Part shown: one piece after another, positions 30,026-43,400 of the stretch
How the letters are laid out: every line of letters begins with the position of its first letter
Numbering within the stretch: the stretch's first letter is position 1
NCBI GenBank assembly: GCA_030760725.1
Contig: JASWHV010000010.1
Coordinates: 31,997,760 to 32,061,759, forward strand
Source: Neostapfia colusana
Lineage: Eukaryota > Streptophyta > Magnoliopsida > Poales > Poaceae
Length of the DNA: 64,000 bases
Direction of reading: 5' to 3'
Made by a program: the position numbers and the translations under genes
The notes under the pieces: generated by a model
What the model was told of the DNA's origin: nothing
Database searches by the model: none
Seen by the model: the letters and a program-made list of their open reading frames with translations, nothing else

Positions 30026-33000
30026 TGTGGCGGACCGGAATCCGCGCATCCAGGATCGCAGAGGGTGGTGCCACGCGATGCGACATCCGACAGCACACGT
30101 CATAAGAACATAATATATTACATGGGAAAAACAACTGAAACTGTACAAACAGGTACAAACTTCAGTTACAACTATTGTTCATATTACACAGCGGAAGTCT
30201 ACACTATACAACTCACGCCCGCCTATTTAGCAAAAGTTGGTTGCCCAGCCCTAGGGCGACCCACACTAGCTGCACTCCTCATCTCAGCGCGGCGTGTACG
30301 GCTCCCACTCAGCCGTGGTCCCCGACGGAGGGTAACCCTCGCCGGTGGACTCGTACTCCGAGTCCGTGGGTGGCTCCTCACCTGAAAAACACTTAAGCAG
30401 CAACCGTGAGCACGAAGGCTCAGCAAGGCTTAACCGACTCACCTAAGCATGAAACTCTACATGAGGTGTACAATGGAATAGGATAGTAACATTTCAGCAA
30501 AAGGACACGCCTACAAGTTCATCCTTAGTTCATCTTTTAGCAACAAGTTAACAGTTCATGAAATTTGAAATTTAGTAAGCAGTATTTGGTGGCACACATG
30601 TAGCAATACAGTTATATCAACCAGCAATATTGAATCAACATGTTTCATCCATTAATCTACGTCACGACTCAGTGACCAAGTGGTACTCTTCACCGCGAGG
30701 GACGGCGAATCGACTCGATATACACCTGCAGGGAAACCCAAAGAGCACGTCACGTACGCCCACCCTTGGAGCTGCACAGCACGCTCACTCGATGTCGTAC
30801 GGGACAACCTTTCACCCAACAGCCCAAACGTCGAACCGGTCGCACCGAAACGAGCAGGAGGTTCCCCACACGGAGCATCTCTCTATGCCCGTTGGCAGAT
30901 TTCCACCTTGCTGCCCTCAGCCTACACCTATAAATCGGTGCATTATGCCTCGACGCCCGGAGGTTTAGGCTACATCGGTTTATCGGGGCCCATATATCCG
31001 ATATGCCTTCGGTACGTTCAAACTTGATCAGCGTGGGCCGCACACGGTTCGGTCCTCAATCGACACGGACAGGGCTGCGCACACAAGACTCCCTCTTGCT
31101 GCGCCCTAGCTCCTGCCTAGTCTCATTTTTATTACTAAAATGATCTCACATCACTCAACCGAACCCGTGTGTCCCAAGCCTATCTCGCGAGTAGATTCCA
31201 ACTACTCGACTTTCACCAAAGTCCTATGACTCATTAAGCATAGCCGGTCTACTCGAGGTCTTAGACACTACCCTCACTCTTTTAGGAACCTTTGGTTATG
31301 CAAGTGGGGTTCCATCCATCCTATACCTAATGCACCATCATACTTCACCTGACACATGTAAACAAATTAAAACTTATAAAAGGGTTAATGCAAACCGGGG
31401 CTTGCCTTGTTGCTGCTGGTCAGGGGTTAAGTCTTCGTCCGGAAGAAGGAAGTCCAGCACTTCCGGAGTCTCTTCTTCAACGGCTACACGTTAATGAAAT
31501 ACTACATGTTAATTTAGATGCAAATGTGAGTTTTAGATTAAGACTTCTACTATTAGTTTTAATAACCAGCCTCTAACACCTGGAACTTTGTTTAAGAATT
31601 TAAATATGAACTGGTGTTGGTGGTTTGGCTTGGACTTAATCACATGGTTAAATGCTAAGTGGTTTTCCCCCTCTTCCATATTAATCCCTTAAGTGGTGAT
31701 CTAGAGCTCCAATGGAGATGAGAATTTTTGTGTGAGTTCTTTGTCACAAGAAAACTCTCTGGACCAAACATTAGCACTTTTCATGGAGTGGTTTGCTCAG
31801 AATAATTCTCTTGGCAAATCAGCAAGGAAGAATTTATTCTGAGGTAATACCCCTGTTCATGCTCAACTTAATGAACTACAATTTCAATTATAGCTCATAG
31901 AGTTTGCATGAATTTTCCTAACATTTTTGGGGTTAAGATTTGCCCAGAACTGAATTTCCAAGTTTTGGAAATTCTCTGAAAATGTTTCTGTATTCAAATG
32001 AACACAGCACCTTCCAATTTGAATTGCTCTGACCAAATCAACTCCAAATGGTCTGAAACTTTTACAGGGGTTTACTAATGTCCTAAAGAACATTCTGGCA
32101 AAATTTGGGGATTTTTGGATGAACCAAACTCCCTCTAAAATTCTTTTTCTGAAAAGTTTTAATGAATTTTTCAGAATTAATTAATGGGTTTCATACAAAT
32201 TGGGTTGTATATATGGACAGATCTAGGCAAGATAAATCCAACCCAATTTGAATCACTAAATTTGGAGCTTCCTAGCAAAAGTTATGGGGTTCTAAAGTTT
32301 GCACTAAAACTGGAAATTCCAGAAATGTTTAAATCCTGCGAGTGGGTCCACGTAATCGTGTCGACCGCTGGATCCGAGCCACACGGGGCCACAGACTCCT
32401 TCCCGCGCGGCCGCACTGGATCCCTGACCACAGAGAATCCCACTCATTTATCTCCAGCCGCTGACGCGTGGGGCCTACCCCTTCGTCTTCCTCCAGGCCA
32501 CCCGCGCGACCCCGCCGCCAAGCTCGCCGGAGCTCTCGCCGGAGAGGGGTTCCGGTCCTCGGAGCTTGCTGAATCTCGCCGCCAGTGCCTATCTCGGCCT
32601 GAGGAACACGGTGGTGCCCTCCCCAGAACTTGACAACCACCGGAACAGTGCTCCCGACGGCAACAGCGGCCGGGAGCTCACCGGCGACGTCCAACTCGGC
32701 ATCCCACGCACCTTTTTCGACGCGGTTTGCTCGGGGAGCTCCGCTGATACCTGCTGGTCAGGGACATGGACACCGATCCCCGTGAAAACGGCGGTAACCA
32801 CGACCTCATCGGCGACCTAGGCCGGATATCGGCTGTGCTTCAGAAAACTTCAGAGAACCGTAAACCTAGCCCACGGTTCTTACTGGTTTTTTATCCTAGG
32901 TGGTCGTGGCCGTGTATAGAGCGTGTGCCTGACTCGGTTTTCCCGGTGATGATCTAACCCCCACGAATTTCGGGATTTTGTTGGAGCTCGGCCTCAAGAC

Positions 33001-34006
33001 ACCCGAAGCTTTCCCGGCGAAATACTCCCTTGACAGCCCATGAAATGAAGAACGGTAGGGGCTAGAAGAATCAGCACCTTAAGGCGGTCCTTTCTTGTGT
33101 GGCTCATCGGGCACGAGCGCGCCTGTGCTGGCCGGACGCCGGCGATCAGAGAGGGCGGCGTTTCTGTGCTCGCGCGGAAACGAGGAAGGAGCTCGGTAGG
33201 AGGGGGGTTCTCGTTTGGAAAGCAGGAGGAAGGCGGCGTGGGCTGTGCGCTGGCCTTTAAGCCGCGGTTTGGCACCGTGAGGTGGCCGATTGCTGCCTCG
33301 GTGGCTCACCGCCGTTCCCTGGCTTGCGCGCGAAGTCGGGGTCGGCTGCAGCAACCGACTGCCCCTCATGTGTGCCACTGACCTGTGGGCCTCCCCCTTT
33401 CTTCTTTTTCCCTAATATTTCTTTTCTGTTTCTATTAATTATCCCACCAGCTACTCACAATTTAATGTGAGACTTAGCTCCAAAGTCTTTGTTTGAATTT
33501 GAATTCTCAAATTCAAACTTTGTTTGGTTAAATGTGCTTCATATTTAAACTGAAATTCAAATTCAGTTTTGAATTCTTGCAAATTTAGCTCTTGACAAGA
33601 TGAGCTCCAATGGAGATGAAAATTGGTGAGCTTACTCAGAAAAATGTGCTGAGTTTGAATATGAAGCTAACTTTTGAATTTGAGTGGTGAAAGTTGCTGC
33701 AATTTGAATTCACATTCAAATTGGCCTCTTTTTCAATCACCTCCAAAAGTGCCTCAAAAAGTGTTGGATTTACATGAAATTTGGCTTGAACCTTTCCAAG
33801 ACTTTTCAAGTCCTAGGGGTGAGCTCAAGCTCTCATGTTCATGTGTAGAAATTCTACTTTGTGAAAGTGTAGACTTTCCCCTCTAATTACCCTTTTGATG
33901 GAGGTTACTTGCTCTTCACACTTTTTCCTAAGATATCCACAATAAAAACTGTGGTGTTGTGAGGTGAAGAGAAAATTTTGCAAGTCCCTTTTCTTGGGCT
34001 TTTACA
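30026..34006 (-). repeat. 3' LTR of C
   Basis: Starts TGTAAAAGCCC at 34006 on the minus strand and ends GGTCCGCCACA at 30026. The sense order is an AT-rich U3 with TTGAATTTGAATTC blocks, a GC-rich stretch (about 32340-33380), an AT-rich block (about 31500-32340), then U5 shared in part with D and E. ORFs of up to 149 codons in the GC-rich part are not shared with D or E and I do not call them genes. A possible intron spans 31484-33077 (AAG|GTGCTG donor, GTGTAG acceptor). Confidence 0.92.
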
Positions 34007-34041
34007 TCTCTCCCCCCTTAAAAGAATCTCGTCCCGAGATT
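34007..34041 (-). promoter_or_regulatory. C polypurine tract and stem-loop
   Basis: TTAAGGGGGGAGAGA on the minus strand against the LTR. The stem-loop has 7-bp arms AATCTCG and CGAGATT with a 3-nt loop (34025-34041). Confidence 0.82.
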
Positions 34042-34072
34042 ACAAAAGAAGAGATAGCGATGAAATAGGGAC

Positions 34073-37000
34073 TTACCCGTGTTGATATGCCATGAACTCT
34101 GGGTAATTTGAGCGAAGGAACTCCTCGCTCTCCCACGTCGCTTCTTCCGCGGTGTGGTTACTCCAGAGTATCTTGTAGAACCACAACGTTCTGCTACGCA
34201 TGGTTCTGGCTTTCTCATCAAGAATTTCCACCGGATACTCCTCATAGGTTAAATCCGGTTTCAGCTCGCTGATGTCTTCGGTAGGAATAGCAGCCGTATG
34301 CTTTAAACATTTTCGCAGTTGCGAAACATGAAAAACATCATGGACACCAGCGAGAGATGCCGGTAGTTCCAATCGATACGCCGCTGGTCCACACTTCTCG
34401 GTGATAGCGTAGGGTCCAATAAAACGGGGAGCGAGCTTCCCATTCACACCGAACCGGTGCACGCCCTTCATCGGAGACACGCGTAGGTACACGTGTTCCC
34501 CAACGTCAAAGTGCAACGGCCTACGCCTCTTATCAGCGTAGTACTTCTGCCGGGATTGAGCGGCTTTTAGATTGGCTTGAATTGTCCGAACGCGCTCTTC
34601 GGCGTCATTCACCACATCAACCCCGAATGTGACCCTTTCACCGGACTCGCACCAATTTAATGGGGTGCGGCACTTGCGACCAAAGAGAGCTTCGTAGGGT
34701 GCCATCTTGATACTCGCCTGATAGCCGTTGTTGTACGAGAATTCCGCCAATGGTAGGTGATTATCGAAGTTCCTACCATGGTGGATGGCACATGCTCTCA
34801 ACATGTCCTGAAGAACTTGATTCACCCTCTCTGTCTGGCCATCTGTCTGAGGGTGGTAGGCGGAGCTCCTAATCAGTTTAGTACCCAAAGCAGCGTGCAA
34901 CTGCTCCCAAAAGCGAGATACAAACAATGCACCTCGGTCTGAGACTATGGTCTTGGGTACACCATGCAGGCATAGAATCCTGGCAATGTATAACTCCGCA
35001 TATCGGTTGGCATGGAAATGTGTATGTACGGGGATGAAGTGAGCTGACTTGGTCAGTCGGTCAACAATCACCCAAATGGAATCATGTTTGTTGGATGTTA
35101 AGGGTAATCCCATGATGAAATCCATGCTCACATCTTCCCATTTCCATGCTGGAATCTTCAGGGATTGCAGCAGCCCTGATTTCCTCATATGATCAGCCTT
35201 CACTCTTCTACACGTATCACACTCGGATACGTACTTCGCTACCTCCCGCTTCATCCATGTCCACCAAAATTTCCGTTTCAAATCTTGGTACATCTTGTTG
35301 CTGCCCGGATGAATAGAGTATTTAGACAAGTGGGCTTCGTCGAGGATCTTCTTCCTCAGTTCCATGTCCCGGGGTACGACTATGCGGTCATTGAACCACA
35401 GCGTCCCCTCATCATCTATCCGGAAACATTTAATCTCCCCATTGTCAATCCGTCTCCGGAGATGTGCCATGCCTTTATCATTCTTCTGAGCTGCAATGAT
35501 GTCCTCCATAATAGTAGGGACGAGGGCAAGGTTGTACAGCGATCCATAAGGAACCAAGTATAAACTTGGCTCTTCCTCCTCCACCGGTGTAATGGTGAGG
35601 TGATGGACATGTGATTTCCGACTCAGCGCGTCGGCAACCACATTCGCCTTGCCGGGGTGGTAATGGATCTCAATCTCATAATCTTTGATCAGTTCTAACC
35701 ACCTCCTCTGCCTCATGTTCAGCTCCTTCTGGGTGAAAATAAATTTCAAGCTCTTGTGGTCGGTGTAGAGATGCACCAGATTCCCCAGGAGATAGTGCCT
35801 CCACATTTTCAGCGCCAAAACCACTGCAGCAAGCTCAAGATCATGAGTGGGATAATGCTGCTCATGGTTCCGAAGTTGGCGTGAGCCATAAGCGACCACA
35901 CGTCCTTCCTGCATCAACACGCAGCCAATCCCAATACCGGACGCGTCACAATACACGTCGAAGGGCTTTGTTGTATCCGGCTGAGCTAAGACCGGGGCTG
36001 TTGTGAGATGCTTCACCAATGTTCGGAACGCTCCTTCACACGCCGTGTTCCAAACATATTTCTTCCCTTTCTTCAGCAACTCTGTCATCGGCTTAGCGAG
36101 CTTGGAGAAGCTTGGAATGAATCTCCGGTAGTATCCCGCTAACCCGAGGAAGCTTCTGACTTCATGAACTGAAGTGGGAGCTTTCCATTTCAACACTTGC
36201 TCTATTTAATTGGGTCAACCGCAATGCCTTCAGCTGAGATGATATGTCCCAAGAATGGCACTTGGCTGATCCAAAACTCGCATTTGCTGAACTGGGCGTA
36301 GAGCTTGTGGTCTCGTAATCGTTGAAGAACGATCCGCAAGTGTTCGGCATGTTCGGCTTCTGTCTTGGAGTAAACCAAGATATCGTCGATGAACACTACC
36401 ACGAACTTGTCCAGCTCCGGCATGAACACCGAGTTCATGAGATACATGAAATGGGCTGGAGCATTTGTGAGACCAAAGGACATGACGAGATATTCATATA
36501 AGCCGTATCTCGTCGAGAACGCCGTCTTCGGGATATCCTCCGCCCGGATCTTGATCTGGTGATATCCAGAGCGAAGGTCCATCTTTGAGAATACACTTGC
36601 CCCCACAAGTTGATCAAACAAGATGTCAATTCGGGGCAGTGGGTACTTATTCTTGATGGTGACGGCGTTGAGCGGCCGGTAATCCACACACAGCCTCAGG
36701 GTTTCATCCTTCTTCTTCACGAACAACGCCGAGCATCCCCAAGGCGAGGAACTCGGCCTAATGAAACCCTTGCTCAACAGATCATTGAGCTGTTCTTTCA
36801 GTTCCGCCAGCTCATTTGGAGCCATCTTGTATGGTCTCCGTGATATGGGCGTAGTCCCGGGTGCAAGTTCAATCTTGAACTCGACATCCCGCTCAGGTGG
36901 CATGCCAGAAAGATCATCCGGGAACACGTCAGGATACTCCCGGACTACGGGGATGTCTTCTAACTTGAGAGCCTCAGCACTATTGATCGCTGAAACCTCT

Positions 37001-38601
37001 CTGACTGAATTATCTAATAGGAGGGACTGCGAACGGTGTAATGGGGAGTTGAGGTGAACCGTCCGTGTTAAAGTTTCCAGGACAGCGCCATGGTAACTTA
37101 GCCATGACATCCCCAAGATTGGATCAATCTTCTGCCCCCCTAAGATAATCATAGTGGTGGGATATATCTCCCCACCTAAGCACAGTGGTGCTTTTGGAAC
37201 CATCATAGTTGCTGAAATCTTTCCTCCCGGTTAGCAGATCATATAAGAACACTCGGTTGGAAAGGCTTCCAGCTGATGCTTAGCCACATATGATGCACTA
37301 ATGAAGTTGTGGGTTGCACCAGAATCAAAAAGTATGATGATAGCTTGATGGTTGAGAGTGAACGTACCCGCCAGCACATTGTCTCCTTCTGGGGCGTCCT
37401 CATTGTCGAGGTTGCGGACGCCACCAGTCCGCTGACCAACCTTCTTCACCGGAGGTCGGCCTCGAGCACCGCCCTGGAGCTGGGCCTGCCTGCTGCTCTG
37501 CTGCCCCTGGGGACAGTCCTTCGCGAAGTGGCCCGCCTGGCCACACGTGAAGCAGGTGAAACGGGGCGGTCCCCCGCTGATCGGTGGACGGAATCCCGGG
37601 GCGCGTTGTGGCGTTGGAAACGCCCGGGGTACCGTCTGCTGCTGTTGCTGTCTTGGTGGTGGCATCGGCGGACGGAACGGGGGTGCTTGGATCGAACGTC
37701 CCCCGAACTGTTGAGGTCGCGCCGGTGGACGCCACTGCTGCCCGGATGGTGTCCGATACACCATACGGTACTTCTGAGGCGCGCCACCACCGCTGCTAGG
37801 TGGAGCGTTGCGCTTCCTCTGCTCAGCTGCCAACTCCCGCTGAGCGTCCTCTTGCATGATCGCGGCATTGACTAAGTCGTTGAATGTGCCGCGATTCCAC
37901 TGAACGAGGTGCGTCTTCATTTCGGGGTGTAACCCCCTATAGAAATGCTCCCTCTTCTTCTCCTCCGTGGAGATATAGTCTGACGCATACTGCGCCAGAT
38001 GGTTGAAGGCACGGGAGTAGTCGTGGGCACTCCTCCCACCCTGCTTCAGTTCCAAAAATTCTTGGAACTTCCTCTTCATTATTCTGGGAGGGATGTGATA
38101 GGCGCGGAACGCCTCCCGGAACTCTTGCCATTCCACGGCATGGCCAGCCGGACGTGAGGCGACATAATTCGCCCACCACGCACCAGCGGCACCGTGGAGC
38201 TGCTGTGCTGTGAACAGGGTCTTCTGCCGCTCCGTACACTGGAGCAGCCCAAACTTGGACTCGATGGTCCGCAGCCAGTTGTCAGCCTCCAGTGGTTCTT
38301 CAGCTTCGGTGAACACTGGAGGGTGCGTACTCATGAAATCCGAGTACGACACTTCGCGGGGCTCATGAGGCCCTCGCTCTTGACGTCCCCCCGCCTGGGA
38401 CTTATTCTGCACGATCGTGCGGAGCAGGTCGGTCTGCTCCTCATGACCTCCCACCAATGCCGCTATCACATCCGCTAGAGTAAGCGGAGGCGGCGGTGGT
38501 GGCTGCTGCTGCGGGGTGCTGTCGTAGGCCGGTGGATGGGAGTCATCGCCTCCACCTTGGCTAGAGCCACCAACCTCGTGCGTGGTCCTGGTGCGAACCA
38601 T
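34073..38601 (-). pseudogene. C gag-pol with one stop and one frameshift
   Basis: I place the start at the ATG 38599-38601, preceded by GGTTGCAG; an in-frame ATG 132 bp upstream is in the leader and unlikely. Domains: gag, zinc knuckle (CFTCGQAGHFAKDC), protease ([10 protein letters not shown]), RT (FIDD), RNase H (DASGIGIG, TDHKSL), integrase ([29 protein letters not shown]), GPY/F-like region and chromodomain ending [18 protein letters not shown] at 37231-37233 in the protease, where D has a serine codon, and a one-base loss near 36197-36205 between RT and RNase H break it. All visible catalytic residues are intact, so decay is recent. Confidence 0.92.
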
Positions 38602-40429
38602 CTGCAACCATACGACAATAACATCAGTCCCGCAACAGAGTGCATGCAGTCTAAATGAAATAGGTGTAAAACATAATGACAATGAAAACATGCGATACAT
38701 CTCGTACATAGATAGTGTAATAACTTTGCACAAGCTACACCATTACCAGACCAAACACAAGCTAGTTTAATCCAACTTGAGGAACCTCCACTTTGGAATC
38801 TCAACATAACTAGGTTTGGTCTCTACGAGACATTATTATCGCGTTGTCATCACGTGTCACACCCTTAGGGTACAACACCCTTTTCAAAGAGTTCAACTGT
38901 CATTCTTCTGTCAGAATGACCAGTTTCCACCTATTCCAAGTCTTGATCTGGTTCTGGGCATTTTCATGACTCACGTTGAATACTAAAGTTAAAGATAACT
39001 TCAGTATCTTTCCAACGAGTATTCAATTGCCCCCAGATCAGCCTTGGTTAAAAAGTTATGCTAATTCAAAGTCAGCAGAATTTCTGGAAGAATATTAACA
39101 GCACCTCCCTTGGAAGTGGCTGTTTTCAACCCTGATTTCCACTAAATTCTGTGCTGAAATTTCAGGAACTTTGAATTGCAAAAATGTCACACATCTTCTA
39201 CTCTTTCTAAGGATGTAATATATGACAATTTTAGATTTTTCTACTGGGTGTTATGTTCGAAAACAGATCAGTTCAGAGGATGTTTCACTCTGCCCTGGTT
39301 CTGGACAGTTTACATTCCTCTGGGATTTTAGCCATCTTAAGGTGAGTTTCAGCTCTGGAAGTCTACAACAAAGTTGTAGAGTACTTAAATACCTTTCCAG
39401 AGCTATATAGCACACCCCTCTGGGCTAAAAGACCGGTGAGTTATGCCCTGTTGAAGATCAGCAAACGTGCTGCCCAAAACAGAGCACTCTGTTTTTCATC
39501 CCTTTAGCTATCCTGGTCCACTACCCCATTCTTATACCCAACCAGGGTCTTAATTGTTGAACCTAATGATTTTAGTTCCTTGCTTTCAATATTTTCATGC
39601 ATATGCCTACAATATCTCGATACTATGTTCCTCACAAAAGAAAATCCTAACCGGATCATACCGGCATATACGTATCCAGTGTGGCACTAAACGGTCTCTC
39701 GCACACGTTTTCTACACGGATACATACGTGGTTAGTACCTGCAGAAGACCACACAATAATGGTGCACTCAATGGTTATTCATTTCAGGCAGTTCCATATT
39801 TGAAAGTAAATACAAACGCCCGTATCATTGCCATACGGCCGTCCTTGAGCTAAGTCACGTCTCAAGGCACGTGATCGTGTTTCAACACCACACGACGGGG
39901 AACCCGAGTATGTCATGAACGGGTCGTCATGGTTGGGAATGTTATCAACCCAACAGATACCACCTACTGCCCTGCAGGGCACGCCGATGGCAAGCGCTGC
40001 GTATGTCCTCCTGGGCTATTTCCAGACGAACACACTCTCGTGTTACTGACCATGCAATGGGGTCTCCACTTACTTGCCTAATGCACGCTAGGGATCAGCG
40101 TTTCATATGAACTCAGGGACATGAAGAGTCCAAGAGGTTCATATTGACGTCTCACACCAAGCTGTGAGACTCTATCCCTGAGCCACGTTCCTCGTCAGGG
40201 GGAGCTAACCGAAATTGAACCGCTTTCGGTGGCGTTCCTTACCATACTTACCAGAGCATAGGCGCGTCGTTACATAATTGAAATTCAGAATTATAACACA
40301 TAATTTAGTCCTTGCCACTTTAAGTAACTATGCTAATATAGTCCGTACTTGGGCAACTACCGAATCCTCACCGTATACCTAAGTTTTTCCCATAATGCAG
40401 TCCTTTAGTACTGTGCTATCCCCACTGCG
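38602..40429 (-). other. Long C leader
   Basis: About 1.8 kb without a convincing ORF. The longest sense frame is 67 codons near 39779-39982, with no recognisable motif. Near the primer site it holds a nested inverted-repeat structure (40112-40182). It ends TGATGTTATTG...GGTTGCAG at the gag ATG, a moderate 3' splice-site match. Longer than the leaders of A (about 430 bp) and B (about 1.3 kb including orf0). Confidence 0.65.
40112..40182 (-). other. Nested stem-loop in the C leader RNA
   Basis: Outer arms CTCAGGGA (40112-40119) and TCCCTGAG (40175-40182). Inner arms TCTCACA (40150-40156) and TGTGAGA (40163-40169). It lies about 260-330 nt downstream of the primer site on the RNA, where retroelement packaging or dimer signals are often found. 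The role is inferred. Confidence 0.4.
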
Positions 40430-40441
40430 GCTCTGATACCA
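40430..40441 (-). promoter_or_regulatory. Primer binding site of C (tRNA-iMet)
   Basis: TGGTATCAGAGC on the minus strand, three nt from the 5' LTR at 40445. Confidence 0.92.
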
Positions 40442-40444
40442 GGC

Positions 40445-43400
40445 TGTGGCGGACCGGAATCCGCGCATCCAGGATCGCAGAGGGTGGTGCCACGCGATGC
40501 GACACCCGACAGCACACGTCATAAGAACATAATATATTACATGGGAAAAACAACTGAAACTGTACAAACAGGTACAAACTACAGTTACAACTATTGTTCA
40601 TATTACACAGCGGAAGTCTACACTATACAACTCACGCCCGCCTATTTAGCAAAAGTTGGTTGCCCAGCCCTAGGGCGACCCACACTAGCTGCACTCCTCA
40701 GCTCAGCGCGGCGTGTACGGCTCCCACTCAGCCGTGGTCCCCGACGGAGGGTAACCCTCGCCGGTGGACTCGTACTCAGAGTCCGTGGGTGGCTCCTCAC
40801 CTGAAAAACACTTAAGCAGCAACCGTGAGCACGAAGGCTCAGCAAGGCTTAACCGACTCACCTAAGCATGAAACTCTACATGAGGTGTACAATGGACATA
40901 GGATAGTAACATTTCAGCAAAAGGACACGCCTACAAGTTCATCCTTAGTTCATCTTTTAGCAACAAGTTAACAGTTCATGAAATCTGAAATTTAGTAAGC
41001 AGTATTTGGTGGCACACATGTAGCAATACAATTATATCAACCAGCAATATTGAATCAACATGTTTCATCCATTAATCTACTTCACGACTCAGTGACCAAG
41101 TGGTACTCTTCACCGCGAGGGACGGCGAATCGACTCGATATACACCTGCAGGGAAACCCAAAGAGCACGTCACGTACGCCCACCCGTGGAGCTGCACAGC
41201 ACGCTCACTCGATGTCGTACGGGACAACCTTTCACCCAACAGCCCAAACGTCGAACCGGTCGCACCGAAACGAGCAGGAGGTTCCCCACACGGAGCATCT
41301 CTCTATGCCTGTTGGCAGATTTCCACCTTGCTGCCCTCAGCCTACACCTATAAATCGGTGCATTATGCCTCGAGGCCCGGAGGTTTAGGCTACATCGGTT
41401 TATCGGGGCCCATATATCCGATATGCCTTCAGTACGTTCAAACTTGATCAGCGTGGGCCGCACACGGCTCGGTCCTCAATCGACACGGACAGGGCTGCGC
41501 ACACAAGACTCTCTCTTGCTGCGCCCTAGCTCCTGCCTAGTCTCATTTTTATTACTAAAATGATCTCACATCACTCAACCGAACCCGTGTTTCCCAAGCC
41601 TATCTCCCGAGTAGATTCCAACTACTTGAATTGTACCGAAGTCCTACGACTCATTAAGCATAGACGGTCTACTCGAGGTCTTAGACACTACCCTCACTCT
41701 TTTAGGAACCTTTGGTTATGCAAGTGGGGTTCCATCCATCCTATACCTAATGCACCATCATACTTCACCTGACACATGTAAACAAATTAAAACTTGTAAA
41801 AGGGTTAATGCAAACCGGGGCTTGCCTTGTTGCTGCTGGTCAGGGGTTAAGTCTTCGTCCGGAAGAAGGAAGTCCAGCACTTCCGGAGTCTCTTCTTCAA
41901 CGGCTACACGTTAATGAAATACTACATGTTAATTTAGATGCAAATGTGAGTTTTAGAGTAAGACTTCTACTATTAGTTTTAATAACCAGCCTCTAACACC
42001 TGGAACTTTGTTTAAGAATTTAAAGATGAACTGGTGTTGGAGGTTTGGCTTGGACTTAATCACATGGTTAAATGCTAAGTGGTTTTCCCCCTCTTCCATA
42101 TTAATCCCTTAAGTGGTTAAACAGGACAGGGTGATCTAGAGCTCCAATGGAGCTGAGAATTTTTGTGTGAGTTCTTTGTCACAAGAAAGCTCTCTGGACC
42201 AAACATTAGCACTTTTCATGGAGTGGTTTGCTCAGAATAATTCTCTTGGCAAATCAGCAAGGAAGAATTTATTCTGAGGTAATACCCCAGTTCATGCTCA
42301 ACTTAATGAACTACAATTTCAATTATAGCTCATAGAGTTTGCATGAATTTTCCTAACATTTTTGGGGTTAAGATTTGCCCAGAACTGAATTTCCAAGTTT
42401 TGGAAATTCTCTGAAAATGTTTCTGTATTCAAATGAACACAGCACCTTCCAATTTGAATTGCTCTGACCAAATCAACCCCAAATGGTATGAAACTTTTAC
42501 AGGTGTTTACTAATGTCCTAAAGACCATTCTGGCAAAATTTGGGGATTTTTGGATGAACCAAACTCCCTCTAAAATTCTTTTGCTGAAAAGCTTTAAAGA
42601 ATTTTCCAGAATTAATTAATGGGTTTCATACAAATTGGGTTGTATATCTGGACAGAGCTAGGCAAGATGAATCCAACCCAATTTGAATCACTAAATTTGG
42701 AGCTTCCTAGCAAAAGTTATGGGGTTCTAAAGTTTGCACTAAAACTGGAAATTCCAGAAATGTTTAAATCCTGCGGGTGGGTCCACGTACACGTGTCGAC
42801 CGCTGGATCCGAGCCACACGGGGCCACAGACTCCTTCCCGCGCGGCCGCACTGGATCCCGGACCACAGAGAATCCCACCCATTTATCTCCAGCCACTGAC
42901 GCGTGGGGCCTACCCCTTCGTCTTCCTCCGGCCACCCGCGCGACCCCGCCGCCAAGCTCGCCGGAGCTCTCGCCGGAGAGGGGTTCCGGTCCTCGGAGCT
43001 TGCTGAATCTCGCCGCCAGTGCCTATCTCGGCCTGAGGAACACGGTGGTGCCCTCCCCAGAACTTGACAACCACCGGAACAGTGCTCCCGACGGCAACAG
43101 CGTCCGGGAGCTCACCGGCGACGCCCAACTCGGCATCCCACGCACCTTTTTCGATGCGGTTTGCTCGGGGAGCTCCGCTGATACCTGCTGATCACGGACA
43201 TGGACACCGATCCCCATGAAAACGGCGGTAACCACGACCTCATCGGCGACCTAGGCCGGATATCGGCTGTGCTTCAGAAAACTTCAGAGAACCGTAAACC
43301 TAGCCCACGGTTCTTACTGGTTTTCGATCCTAGGTGGTCCTGGCCGTGTATAGAGCGTGTGCCTGACTCGGTTTGCCCGGTGATGATCTAACCCCCACGA

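Noticed and set aside
32184..33378. ORFs of 60-149 codons in the GC-rich part of the C LTR (also 42619-43817)
   Set aside because: Overlapping frames on both strands, not shared with D or E, no motifs; typical of GC-rich non-coding sequence.
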